Origin: Burkholderia ubonensis
GTDB taxonomy: Bacteria > Pseudomonadota > Gammaproteobacteria > Burkholderiales > Burkholderiaceae
Assembly (NCBI RefSeq): GCF_001718695.1
Contig: NZ_CP013420.1
Location: forward strand, 558,001 to 622,000
Length of the DNA stretch: 64,000 bases
Direction of reading: 5' to 3'
A program made the position numbers and the translations under genes. Positions 24,043 to 32,941 of the stretch are shown one piece after another. Each line of letters starts with the position of its first letter. Position 1 is the first letter of the stretch. Under the pieces are notes generated by a model, which worked only from the letters and a program-made list of their open reading frames with translations, was not told the DNA's origin and searched no databases.

Positions 24043-26562
24043 ATGAACATGACCGAAGTGGCTCAGGCGATCCGGGGTGGTCTGATCCAGCAAGACCGAC
24101 TGCTCAAGACAAGTATCCCGTCGTTGCCAGAGAACGCGCTCGTGCCACGACGGGCCGTAACCTATTCCGAAATCGGTCGTGACTTCAGTGTCACGCTCGA
24201 CATGGTATCCACGGCAGGCGACATTGAACTCAAAACGCTGATCGCCCAACCGATAACGCTTTGGATTCAGCAGGCGAACAAATCGTATCTGCCGATCAAC
24301 GGGTACATCCACACAGCTCGCAGACTGGGTGCTGACGGTAGCCTTTCAAGCTATCAATTAGTGTTTGCCTCATGGATGCATTTCCTGAAATTCCGAAGTG
24401 ATATGCGGTATTGGCAGGACAAGAGTGTCGACGCCATCATTGCGGACGTCTTAAATGCGCATCCGCAGGCCTGGGGCCAGTTTGAGTTCGCCTTGCTGAA
24501 GCCGCTGCCTCTGCGCTCGTACTGCCGTCAGAGTGAGACGGACTGGAATTTTGTCCATCGATTGATGGAAGAAGAAGGCTTGTTCGGTTTCTGGCGACAG
24601 GACAAGGACGGGACGTCGCATAGGTTTGTCGTGACCGACGACATTTACTCGCTTGATGAGGTCTCGCCCAAACAGGTCGGATTCTCGAGGTCGGGCACAA
24701 GTAACGAAACGGACGCTTTTACGCAGTGGGCGGGTTCGCGGACATTGCAGAGCACAGTGCATACGACGCGCACGTTCGACTACAAGGCACCATCGTCCCC
24801 CGTCAATCCCAAGGGCACCAGGTTACCGACGATGTCCGGTCAAGGAAATTTGCCGGAGCAGGCAGAAGTCTACGAGTACACCGGCGCCTATACGTATTTG
24901 GACCGGAATCGCGGTGAGCATCTCTCGAAGATTCACCTGGAGGAATGGGAGTCGAGAGCGAAGCGATTCCTTGGTATCGGAGGTGTTCGGACTATCGATG
25001 CCGGCCGTCGATTCATACTGACGGGCCATCCTGAGCACGATCATGATCAAGCCGGGCAGCGAGAATTCGCTGCGATCAAAGTGCGTCGGTACATTGAGAA
25101 CAACCTGCCGTTATCGAATCACGAAGCGAACTTTCCGTATAGCTTGCAGAGCGAACTAGCACAGGCGAAGTTCGAACAAACGGGAGAGGTCGTCACTCAC
25201 GAAGACGGTTCGGCGGGTTTCTATCTGGTCGAGGTCGAGGCGCAGCGCGTGACCGTCCCGTACCGTAGCCCGTTCGAGCACAAGAGACCGGAGATGCATC
25301 TGGAGACGGCGATCGTAGTCGGGCCGCAGGGCGAGGAGGTGTACACGGACGCACTGAACCGGGTGAAGGTCATGTTCGTCTGGGACCGGCAGAACTCAGG
25401 TAACGCAAATGCTTCGTGCTGGGTGAGAGTCGCGCAGTCAGACACGGGCGGCGGCTACGGAAGCGTGCACATTCCAAGAGTCGGTGAGGAAGTCCTAGTG
25501 GGCTACATAGGCGGAGATTGCGATAGGCCTATAGTCCTGCATCGGGTCTATAACGGGAGCGTTCAGCCGCAGTGGCATACCAACGGCATCTTCTCGGGCT
25601 TCCGGTCGAAGGAGTATTCGGGAGACGGCTATAACGAAATGGTCCTCGACGATGCGACAGGACAGAATCGAGCCAGACTGTTTAGCAGCACAGGGAACAG
25701 CTTGCTTCACCTCGGATATCTGATCGAGCAAAACGGCAACACACGCGGTGCAATTCTTGGTTCAGGCTTTGACTTGAAGACGGACTTGTCTGGTGCCGTA
25801 CGTGCCGCGCAGGGGCTGTACGTCACTACGTATCAGAAACAGGCAAATAGCCAGCAGCTCGATGTGAGTGAGGCGCAGCAACAACTCACTGGGGCTGAGA
25901 GCGCCATTGAGGCTATGTCGCAGGTAAGCCAGCAACACCAAGCGGAAAGTCTCGGTGCTGGCCGCGAGGCGTTGAAGACATTTACCAACGCGACTCAGGG
26001 CACTGTACAGGGCTCGCAATCAGGTGGCAGGACCGGAGACGGTGGCAAGGGCAGCGCGAACGCGTTCAAGGCCCCCGTCATGTTACTCGCAAGCCCATCG
26101 GGAATTGCGTTATCGACGCCGCAATCGGTGCATATCGCGAGCGATCAGCAAACCAATATCGTCAGCGGGCAGAGTACATTTATCGCCAGTCGAAAGTCGC
26201 TGGTGGCTAGCGTTGCGGAGAAGATAAGTCTGTTTGTGCAGAACGCTGGGATGAAACTGTTTGCAGCCAAAGGGAGGGTGGAAATTCAGGCACAGGGGGC
26301 CGAGTTGGACATGGCGTCGCAGAAGGACCTCTCAATCAAGAGTGTGGGAGGTAAGGTTGTAATTGCGGCGGCACAGGAAATTGGACTCTATGTGGGTGGC
26401 TCGTATATTCGCATCACTTCGTCGGGTATCGAGAACGGTACGGTAGGGCAGATCAGGGAGCGTTGCTCATCCTGGGACGTTGAAGCCGCTGATTCAAAAC
26501 AGGTACCTATGCCGTCGTTTTCTTCGGGCGAAGTTGCAAACACATATCTCCATTCCCTGTAA
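24043..26562 (+). CDS. vgrG: Type VI secretion VgrG spike protein
   Basis: 839 residues. The N-terminal part resembles gp27 (F-S-V-T-L-D-M-V-S ... C-R-Q-S-E-T-D-W-N-F-V-H-R-L-M-E-E-E-G). The middle has the OB/gp5 part with R-V-K-V-M-F-V-W-D-R and C-W-V-R-V-A-Q. It is followed by the DUF2345 beta-prism extension rich in short repeats (I-A-L-S-T-P-Q-S-V-H-I-A-S). It trimerises at the tip of the Hcp tube and carries the effector encoded next. No other T6SS structural gene is nearby, so it depends on an apparatus encoded elsewhere. Confidence 0.93.
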   Translation: MNMTEVAQAIRGGLIQQDRLLKTSIPSLPENALVPRRAVTYSEIGRDFSVTLDMVSTAGDIELKTLIAQPITLWIQQANKSYLPINGYIHTARRLGADGSLSSYQLVFASWMHFLKFRSDMRYWQDKSVDAIIADVLNAHPQAWGQFEFALLKPLPLRSYCRQSETDWNFVHRLMEEEGLFGFWRQDKDGTSHRFVVTDDIYSLDEVSPKQVGFSRSGTSNETDAFTQWAGSRTLQSTVHTTRTFDYKAPSSPVNPKGTRLPTMSGQGNLPEQAEVYEYTGAYTYLDRNRGEHLSKIHLEEWESRAKRFLGIGGVRTIDAGRRFILTGHPEHDHDQAGQREFAAIKVRRYIENNLPLSNHEANFPYSLQSELAQAKFEQTGEVVTHEDGSAGFYLVEVEAQRVTVPYRSPFEHKRPEMHLETAIVVGPQGEEVYTDALNRVKVMFVWDRQNSGNANASCWVRVAQSDTGGGYGSVHIPRVGEEVLVGYIGGDCDRPIVLHRVYNGSVQPQWHTNGIFSGFRSKEYSGDGYNEMVLDDATGQNRARLFSSTGNSLLHLGYLIEQNGNTRGAILGSGFDLKTDLSGAVRAAQGLYVTTYQKQANSQQLDVSEAQQQLTGAESAIEAMSQVSQQHQAESLGAGREALKTFTNATQGTVQGSQSGGRTGDGGKGSANAFKAPVMLLASPSGIALSTPQSVHIASDQQTNIVSGQSTFIASRKSLVASVAEKISLFVQNAGMKLFAAKGRVEIQAQGAELDMASQKDLSIKSVGGKVVIAAAQEIGLYVGGSYIRITSSGIENGTVGQIRERCSSWDVEAADSKQVPMPSFSSGEVANTYLHSL

Positions 26563-26582
26563 TTTTATCTGACAGAGTCGCC

Positions 26583-28745
26583 ATGATTATTAGTCCGCCT
26601 TTTGTGAATTCAGCTCAGCCTGATAGCGATCCGAACGTCGATCCTGCGCGGGATTCGTTCCCTATGCTGGAGTGTGGTCCTGGAAACGGGGCATTTCCCA
26701 TCAGTTTTAATCTCGGATGGCACGGTGGAGCGCATTTGGAAGCTCCGGTCGACAGTCAGGGGCACCTACTTCCGGTTAGAGCGATTGCAGACGGGACGAT
26801 TGTTTTCGTTCGTGCCACGGATACGAAGAACAAACCTGAATTGAACTATGCCGGCGTACGAACTGACGACGGCTGTGTAGTCATTCGGCATGACACGGAG
26901 ATCGGGGATGGTGAGCAATCAAAGGTTACCTTCTTTTCCGTGTATATGCATCTGCAAAGTGTGGAACCACTGACGGCAGGAAAAAAAGTACACCGCAAGG
27001 ACAAGCTAGGCTTGCCGGGGATTGTATATGGTCGGCCGGGGCGTATCCACTTCGAAATTGTTTGCGACAGTCAAAACATGACGAAGTTACTCGGACGTGC
27101 CCCGGGGCCAATGGGGAGTGCAGGCCGTACCGACGCGATCTATGGAGATATTTGGTTTTTTGTTCCAGTCGGAGCGAATTTATATTCGAACGAGCCACAT
27201 CCTGCTAAGAGCGATGGTAGCGTTTCAGTAGACGGAGCACCACCCCAGGCCGCAATTTCGCAGACGGCAAGTCCGCTTGCCGTACGGATGCATTATGACA
27301 GGGGATGTACCCTGACGACATATCAATGCACCGCCGATGGCAGTTGGGAAGTTTGCGCTGATATGCCGCCAGAACAGGATGCCGAATATGATCTTTATAA
27401 TCGAGCGCTGCAGTTGAATGGAAAATACTCTCAAGGAACACCTCCGTCAACCAGCGTGATCTTCGAGGTTTTACGTTTCGGGCGATGTATCAATGAACAA
27501 GCTAGCGAGAATTTTAACCATTGGCGAAAGGTGAATACTCCTGCCGGTCAGGGATGGATCAACCTATCTGGTCAGGGCGTTCAGGCATATAGTGACGCTG
27601 ATTTTCCAGAATGGGCGGGATGGAATTTTATTCAAGACGATTCGACGAAAACTAATCTCTGTGACTCGCCAACATTAAAGAAATGGCTACTGGATGCTTC
27701 TGGTGAGACGCAAATTGATCATGCTGGAATGGTAGGCGCACTGCAGAACGCAGCTCTCAGAAAACGTCTTGGACAGGTGGCGTGCCGATTTTCTACAGAA
27801 TGGTCTGCTAGCAATTTGGATGAGCTCTATGGTTGGTTAAAGACTGAACATGAGGCGTTAAGCGCTCCGCTCTCTGATGATGATTTCAAGTTGTTTGAAG
27901 GGCATGTGCAGGCTTTGGCATTTTGGGAAAAAATTCAAGGCGAGAAGCCAGCGGCTGATGATTGCTGGCATTGGCCGCCTACAGCATTTATTCGACACTT
28001 TATGAAGTGTAAGTGGTTTAGTGAGGATGAGTTTAAGCAAATTTATCCATCTGCTTCTGCGAGTTCGGTCCAGAAATATCGAACAAGCATCAACAAGACT
28101 GTGAATAAATATTGCTTGACCACAACCCTCAGGCTGTCGCACTTTTTTGGTCAAGCCTCCGTCGAGTCGGGTCAACTTCGCTGGATGGCCGAGCTTTACA
28201 ATGGTGATCCATACGAATATTTTAGAAAGTATGAGAAAGCTAAGAACTATGCAGGATGGCTTGGGAACGTAGAGTGGAATGACGGCGGCAAATTCCGAGG
28301 TAGAGGTTTCAAGCAGCTAACTGGAAGAGCAAATTATTCTAAATATTTTGTCTATCGAGGTTGGTTGCAAAAATCTTCCTTCGCAGAGGTATGGTGGAAC
28401 GATGCGCGCTGGTGGGGTTTTACTCCTCCCTATCATTCGGCCCAGCATAAGGATTTGACGCCGATTCAAAATTCAACAACTGTTGCTCAGCTCATTTCGA
28501 CCTTGAGGCCGCCAGTTATTTCGAATCCTGATATTGTGTCAGATGATGCCTATGTGTCTATTGATACGGCGGGTTTTTTCTGGGCGAAGAATTTGCTGCT
28601 TGGTATTGCTGATAGAGATGATGCAATAAATTTGACAAATAAGATCAGAGGGGATCATGCTTCTTCGGCGGCGGATTTTCCCGCCGATGCTCATTTCCCT
28701 CAGCGATTGTCGGAGGCGGGAAGAATTAAGGGGATTTTATCTTGA
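26583..28745 (+). CDS. VgrG-linked peptidoglycan hydrolase effector (M23-like plus GH19-like)
   Basis: 720 residues. Residues 45-160 follow the layout of an M23/LytM peptidase (G-W-H47-G-G-A-H51-L-E-A-P; Y-M-H123-L; R154-I-H156-F-E-I), but the usual Asp is His51 and the first His of H-x-H is Arg154. Residues 515-600 resemble a GH19 chitinase/lysozyme: F-F-G-Q-A-S-V-E-S-G-Q with the putative catalytic Glu, and F-R-G-R-G-F-K-Q-L-T-G-R-A-N-Y. It sits 20 bp after vgrG and overlaps the next gene, the arrangement of a T6SS cargo effector. The target would be peptidoglycan of rival cells. GC is much lower than in the core genome. Confidence 0.82.
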   Translation: MIISPPFVNSAQPDSDPNVDPARDSFPMLECGPGNGAFPISFNLGWHGGAHLEAPVDSQGHLLPVRAIADGTIVFVRATDTKNKPELNYAGVRTDDGCVVIRHDTEIGDGEQSKVTFFSVYMHLQSVEPLTAGKKVHRKDKLGLPGIVYGRPGRIHFEIVCDSQNMTKLLGRAPGPMGSAGRTDAIYGDIWFFVPVGANLYSNEPHPAKSDGSVSVDGAPPQAAISQTASPLAVRMHYDRGCTLTTYQCTADGSWEVCADMPPEQDAEYDLYNRALQLNGKYSQGTPPSTSVIFEVLRFGRCINEQASENFNHWRKVNTPAGQGWINLSGQGVQAYSDADFPEWAGWNFIQDDSTKTNLCDSPTLKKWLLDASGETQIDHAGMVGALQNAALRKRLGQVACRFSTEWSASNLDELYGWLKTEHEALSAPLSDDDFKLFEGHVQALAFWEKIQGEKPAADDCWHWPPTAFIRHFMKCKWFSEDEFKQIYPSASASSVQKYRTSINKTVNKYCLTTTLRLSHFFGQASVESGQLRWMAELYNGDPYEYFRKYEKAKNYAGWLGNVEWNDGGKFRGRGFKQLTGRANYSKYFVYRGWLQKSSFAEVWWNDARWWGFTPPYHSAQHKDLTPIQNSTTVAQLISTLRPPVISNPDIVSDDAYVSIDTAGFFWAKNLLLGIADRDDAINLTNKIRGDHASSAADFPADAHFPQRLSEAGRIKGILS

Positions 28746-29410
28746 GATCGAAATTTTGGATTTTCGCTATTCTTTTTTTTGCGGGATTGCGCGGGGTTTG
28801 GGCTGCAAGTCCATCTGATGTTACTATTTTGGCTAAGTCGGGTAGTGAGTCTTTCACATTTGTTTGCGAAGTCGGTCAGCCTGAAATTAAGGTGTTTGCA
28901 GGTGATAAGATCGGCGGGGAGGCAAGTGTATTGATTGATCAGAAGTTGGACGACTCGGACAATTGTGTTGGGGCGGAATGGGTCGTAAATCAACTGGCTG
29001 AATCTGATGTCACGCTGGTTATGATAAATCCTGGAAGGTCGGGAACCAATGTGCAGATGAATGTATACGCGCTGCAGGGCGGTAAGGCGACATTTGCGGG
29101 ATATTTGCCCGTCGGAGCAGATTATGTTGGGAAGGCAGAGTACTTCTATGATTTCGATCAGGTCGACGGATCGTGGAGAAGGGTTTATGAGGTGGTTGAT
29201 GGGAAAATAATTTTGTATAGAGAAATTCAGCTTATGCAATCTGGGAGCGTGTGTGTTGATAGGGGCGGGATCGTAGGTGCAGATTCTGCGTGTGGCGGCA
29301 GGAGATTAAAGGCCAGTGCAAAGAAGCCACTGTGTATAGTATATGAAGGGCACGTTGGGAAAATTTCGCCGACCAAGAATTGTTCGGGATTGACTGGCCG
29401 TTCTGGATAA
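28742..29410 (+). CDS. Putative periplasmic immunity protein for the upstream effector
   Basis: 222 residues starting with TTG, which overlaps the effector's stop (TTGA at 28742-28745). Residues 1-22 (M-R-S-K-F-W-I-F-A-I-L-F-F-A-G...W-A-A) are a signal peptide, so the mature protein is periplasmic, where a peptidoglycan hydrolase must be neutralised. It has four cysteines in the last 60 residues. No family recognised; the immunity role is inferred from position, coupling and location. Confidence 0.6.
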   Translation: MRSKFWIFAILFFAGLRGVWAASPSDVTILAKSGSESFTFVCEVGQPEIKVFAGDKIGGEASVLIDQKLDDSDNCVGAEWVVNQLAESDVTLVMINPGRSGTNVQMNVYALQGGKATFAGYLPVGADYVGKAEYFYDFDQVDGSWRRVYEVVDGKIILYREIQLMQSGSVCVDRGGIVGADSACGGRRLKASAKKPLCIVYEGHVGKISPTKNCSGLTGRSG

Positions 29411-29488
29411 TTTCATTGAGATAAGGCTGTGTTATGGATATTTTTTGATTGCCTCAATTGTGATGTTTTTTGGTCGAGGTGTGATGGT

Positions 29489-29740
29489 ATGCTGAACGCT
29501 ATTCGAATGGGCGATTCGACTGATCACGGTGGTGAGGTTGTTGAGGCGTCACCGATTATGAGGATAAATGGGCGAGGGGTTGCGAGAAAAGGGGATAAAA
29601 TAAAGTGTCCAATTCACCCAGATGTTAACCCGAATGTGATCGAAGAGGGTGATCCGAATATCAAGGATCACGGTGTTCCGATTGCACGGCAAGGCCATCT
29701 TGGCACATGTGGTTGTCGTTTAATTTCAAGCCTTGAATGA
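29489..29740 (+). CDS. PAAR-domain spike tip protein
   Basis: 83 residues from the ATG after a GAGG; upstream codons in frame are not protein-like. I-R-M-G-D-S-T-D-H-G-G-E-V, G-R-G-V-A-R-K-G-D, C-P-I-H and G-H-L-G-T-C-G-C give the PAAR layout with histidine and cysteine zinc ligands. It sharpens the VgrG tip and completes the vgrG-effector-immunity-PAAR set. Confidence 0.85.
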   Translation: MLNAIRMGDSTDHGGEVVEASPIMRINGRGVARKGDKIKCPIHPDVNPNVIEEGDPNIKDHGVPIARQGHLGTCGCRLISSLE

Positions 29741-29842
29741 CATGGCGCGAGGCATGCTACCGTATTTTTGATTACCGTTAAGTGCTTCACGTTGATCCCG
29801 TAGTAGATCATCCTGGTGCATGCAATGCTTCATGATCGATGA

Positions 29843-30874
29843 ATGGAAGCCGGAAACGATCGTATCTTAAATATTCGCGAGTACCTTGCAGCTGCAGGAT
29901 TCACGCTGTCGACTCGTGCGTGGCAGGGTGCGCTTAATCGGTACCGGTTCCGCTGTAAGAACAATCACGTCTCCTCTCAGTCAGGAGCAAGTCTTTGGCG
30001 TCTCATCTCTGGGACGCGCGGGCCGCTACGGTGTCGTCAATGTTGGGTTGAGCAGACGATGACTCGAATCCATGAGACTGCTGGCTCGGCTGGAGGCCAA
30101 TGCCTGAGTAAGCGATATCGTGGAAAAAGCGCGCGCTACCGCTTCGTCTGTGCTGCCGGCCATAAGTTTGAAGCCACTGCCGCTTCAGTCTTGGCCGACC
30201 ATTGGTGTGCAAAGTGCTCAACCGAACGGCGGGCTGAGCGTCGTCGATATCAAGGCGGGCTGAAACCGATACAGGATCGTGCGCAAGAGCGTGGTGGCGA
30301 GTGCTTGTCGACCGTCTACGATGGCCGAATGGCGAAATATAGATTCAGATGCTGTTCGGGACACGAATGGGAGGCCGCGGGCTACGACGTCTTGCGCAAG
30401 GCGTGGTGCCAAGAATGCTCTTCCGACCGTAAGCGAATGCCGGACGGACTTGCGAAGCTACAAGAGAAGGCGGCCGAGCACGGCGGCAGATGTCTCGCAT
30501 CCCGGTATCAACGTATCCAAGCTCGTTACCCATTTCAGTGTGAGCGGGGACACGAGTGGATGGCGTGGGGTACGGAAATCTTGAAGGGGCACTGGTGTCC
30601 GACATGTCGTACCGAAGACAGGCAGCGGCAGGGTATCGAATTGATGCGATTGATTGCTGCGGACCGGGGCGGCATCTGCGTATCGGAGCACTATGTCGAC
30701 AACAACACGAAGCTCGAATGGGAGTGCGCGCGCGGTCATCGATGGTGGGCGAGACCCCGGCAGGTTTCGTCAGCGGGCAACTGGTGCGCTCAATGTCAGT
30801 ACCTGTCGCAGATCACCCTGGAAAAAACGAGGCGAAAGCGTCGTTATGAGGCAGTTAAGTCGTCGGAACCTTGA
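29843..30874 (+). CDS. Tandem zinc-ribbon protein
   Basis: 343 residues made almost wholly of five repeats of about 48-52 residues. Each has the plan G-G-x-C-L-S-x-x-Y ... Y-x-F-x-C-x-x-G-H-x-W/F ... W-C-x-x-C, so every unit holds C-x-x-G-H and C-x-x-C. The first repeat is the most divergent (C-K-N-N-H ... C-R-Q-C). No catalytic domain is visible; the last 25 residues are basic. Related ribbons occur in DUF4379-like proteins, sometimes joined to nucleases (from memory). Nucleic-acid binding is likely, function unknown. Confidence 0.7.
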   Translation: MEAGNDRILNIREYLAAAGFTLSTRAWQGALNRYRFRCKNNHVSSQSGASLWRLISGTRGPLRCRQCWVEQTMTRIHETAGSAGGQCLSKRYRGKSARYRFVCAAGHKFEATAASVLADHWCAKCSTERRAERRRYQGGLKPIQDRAQERGGECLSTVYDGRMAKYRFRCCSGHEWEAAGYDVLRKAWCQECSSDRKRMPDGLAKLQEKAAEHGGRCLASRYQRIQARYPFQCERGHEWMAWGTEILKGHWCPTCRTEDRQRQGIELMRLIAADRGGICVSEHYVDNNTKLEWECARGHRWWARPRQVSSAGNWCAQCQYLSQITLEKTRRKRRYEAVKSSEP

Positions 30875-31600
30875 TTCGGCGTCGCATGAATGAATCTGAT
30901 GGGACTGGAAAGCGATGTCGAGCCTCGTTTTGGCATTCCAGCGCCTGATTTGAGTAGGTAATAAAGGCGTCAGCCTATATTTCGGGCTGCCAAGTATCCA
31001 AGGCAGCCTGTTTTGCTCAAAAAATGAGCGCCGGCGCCCATTTTTCACCCCCGCAACGGTCCCATCCAGCGCGTGCCGCATCACGCAAACATTACAAAAT
31101 ACTTTCGATGCAAAAATTCGGCCCATAGCCCCGCTGCATGGTTGCCCCATGCCACAACCCCTATTCGGGGTGAATCGGGGCCCCTGACGGGGCGGAAAAT
31201 GGGTTTGAGGGCCATTTCTGGCATCAGCTAAGCATTCGAGACCCGGCCGGACGACACCGAAAAGTAAAAATTGCCGATTCGAGGGCGTTTGATCGGTCCC
31301 CTTTATCGATTTTGGTCGGGTTGTGCTACATTTCCCCTGCCGAAGAGTCGCTCTAGCGTGTTTTCGGTCGATTTTTAGCAAAAATCCCTAGTTTTGCCTC
31401 TTTGCCTCGCGGTTGCCTGCACGTTTTCCGGCTCGGCCTGGGCATCGCGCCTTCAACGGCCCCCGCGATCCGCTTATCGCACCTCGCCTTCCTGAAACGC
31501 CCCTGTATCGCCTCGCGTTTCAGTCTTTTCCATCCTTGAGATTGTTTCCGAACCTCAGTTCGGCGCCTTCACTCGCCTTAATTATTCTGGACACCTATCT
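30875..31600. other. 726-bp non-coding stretch after the zinc-ribbon gene
   Basis: It holds a terminator-like palindrome (31020-31045), small hairpins (GCATGG-TTGCC-CCATGC near 31138; CCCCTGACGGGG near 31180) and AT-rich pyrimidine tracts before 31601. A minus-strand open frame (30770-31381) crosses it but overlaps the zinc-ribbon gene antisense and has no coding character. The far end should contain the promoter of the next operon. Confidence 0.45.
31020..31045. terminator. 26-bp near-perfect palindrome, bidirectional terminator
   Basis: AAAAATG and CATTTTT flank the perfect palindrome GCGCCGGCGC with a single A/C mismatch pair. A GC stem with A-tract before and T-tract after fits Rho-independent termination in both directions. 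It is 145 bp after the zinc-ribbon stop. Confidence 0.5.
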
Positions 31601-31894
31601 ATGGATGCGCATCGTCGTGAGCTTTTGTTCCCTCTTGGCTTGATTGTTGCCACACCGGGCGCGCTCGATCTTCTCGACCGAACCGGCACCAACGCCAATG
31701 GCCTGCTTCGGCGGCACGGCAGAGGTGATTGGGGTGTCGTCTGCGCGGCCGATGCTCGCTCGAACGATCTCGCGGTGACGCATGGAACGCGTCTGCTGTC
31801 TGCGTACGAGCTGGGCGATCGTCGCGAACGGCTGTGGGTCATCACGGAAGCCGATCGCTTGGCGACAACCCTCTTGTTGCCGTTCGAATACTGA
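31601..31894 (+). CDS. Small plasmid/island-associated conserved protein
   Basis: 97 residues: G-L-I-V-A-T-P-G-A-L-D-L-L ... L-L-R-R-H-G-R-G-D-W-G-V-V ... N-D-L-A-V-T-H-G-T-R-L-L-S-A-Y ... L-W-V-I-T-E-A-D-R-L-A-T-T-L-L-L-P. I recall this family as frequent in integrative elements and plasmids, where it is sometimes mislabelled as a restriction subunit. No catalytic motif. It is the first gene of a block with the cysteine-protease-like gene. Confidence 0.7.
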   Translation: MDAHRRELLFPLGLIVATPGALDLLDRTGTNANGLLRRHGRGDWGVVCAADARSNDLAVTHGTRLLSAYELGDRRERLWVITEADRLATTLLLPFEY

Positions 31895-31910
31895 TCCGAT
31901 GGAGGCCACC

Positions 31911-32573
31911 GTGCAGCAACTTCATCCGACTCTTCAGTCCGGCCGACGCCTCACCCTCGCGAATTCGAATGCTCCAGCATTTTCGTTTCAGGGTTGCTGG
32001 GACGGCGGCTGCGCGTGGCATGCGACAGCAATGGCGCTTGCCATGCTTGGGTTCTTGTCCGATCCCTTGCATGTGTCGTCGCGTCGTAGCTCCCCGGAAG
32101 CGGAATTCTGGCGTCGCGCGCAGCCGTTTTATCTCTCGGGCGTGTCGCTCGAAGAACTGCAAGCGCTGATTCGGGAACTCGACTGGGGATTACGCCCAGC
32201 CTGCTTCGAGGGAACGCACACAGATGTTTTCCGGTTCAGCAAACGAGAAGTGATGCGCGGTCGGCCGGTGATCCTGACATTTCGACAGTCACGCCGCGCG
32301 ACCCTGCATGCCGTGTTGGCCGTCGGCATCGAAGGAAGACGGATCGGCCGGACCTTCGACGGACACACGTTGCTGGTAGTCGACTCTGCCGAAGCGGAAC
32401 CGGTGCTCGCGGCCTACAACGCGCGGTTGACACGGACAGCAGCCGACCGCGGCAAGTTGGGCGGACACGCCCAGTACGTCACCGGGCTCGATCAGCGAAA
32501 AGTCGTGCTAACCGGCGCAATGTCAATCCGGTTATCTGCAACGCCAGCAGACCGGAAAGCGCGGCCGCCGTAG
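31911..32573 (+). CDS. Papain-like (C39/BtrH-type) cysteine protease-fold protein
   Basis: 220 residues from GTG, which follows GGAGG by 5 bases; an in-frame ATG at 31899 lacks a ribosome site. G-C-W-D-G-G-C-A-W-H-A-T-A-M-A-L-A-M-L gives a Cys at the start of a helix, T-L-H-A-V-L-A-V-G-I a histidine in a strand, and L-L-V-V-D-S-A a downstream aspartate, the order of a C-H-D papain-like triad. It could be a processing protease or an inactive relative. It is 16 bp after the 97-residue gene and convergent with an XRE gene. Confidence 0.6.
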   Translation: MQQLHPTLQSGRRLTLANSNAPAFSFQGCWDGGCAWHATAMALAMLGFLSDPLHVSSRRSSPEAEFWRRAQPFYLSGVSLEELQALIRELDWGLRPACFEGTHTDVFRFSKREVMRGRPVILTFRQSRRATLHAVLAVGIEGRRIGRTFDGHTLLVVDSAEAEPVLAAYNARLTRTAADRGKLGGHAQYVTGLDQRKVVLTGAMSIRLSATPADRKARPP

Positions 32574-32577
32574 TGCA

Positions 32578-32898
32578 TCAGCGCAACCGTGAGCGTTCGA
32601 TCTTGGGCGGCTTGGCGGCATTGACTCGACGTGCGTCCTTGTCGTTCACCGTCATCGTCAGCGGCGCGAAAAGCTCCGCGAGCGAAATGCCGAGCGGCCC
32701 GCACAACGCCGCCAGCGTCAGCACCGTCGGGTTTGTCACTCCCGACTCGATCGAACTGATCGCGGCTCGACCGACCGACGCCTCATGAGCAAGGTCTTCC
32801 TGACTCTTGCCGGCTTTGCGACGGACTTCCTTGAGCCGTTTTCCAACGGCGACGGTAATGGGGTTGCGTTGTTCGGTGGGCGGGACGGGTGTTTTCAT
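32578..32898 (-). CDS. XRE-family repressor 1 flanking the FtsZ-like gene
   Basis: 106 residues. G-K-R-L-K-E-V-R-R-K-A-G-K-S-Q-E-D-L-A-H-E-A-S-V-G-R-A-A-I-S forms a lambda-repressor HTH, then I-E-S-G-V-T-N-P-T-V and L-G-I-S-L-A-E-L-F. The tail is basic. It is a paralogue of the protein at 33948-34259: 37 of 63 residues agree across the HTH by eye. It is divergent from the FtsZ-like gene with a 121-bp gap that contains repeated AACCGTACA. Confidence 0.85.
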   Translation of the reverse strand: MKTPVPPTEQRNPITVAVGKRLKEVRRKAGKSQEDLAHEASVGRAAISSIESGVTNPTVLTLAALCGPLGISLAELFAPLTMTVNDKDARRVNAAKPPKIERSRLR

Positions 32899-32941
32899 GT
32901 CCGAGAGAATGCCGCCTCAACGCAACAATTGCCATCGCACA

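Noticed and set aside
30770..31381. 203-codon minus-strand frame after the zinc-ribbon gene
   Set aside because: It overlaps the end of that gene, passes through terminator and hairpin sequences and has no protein-like pattern.
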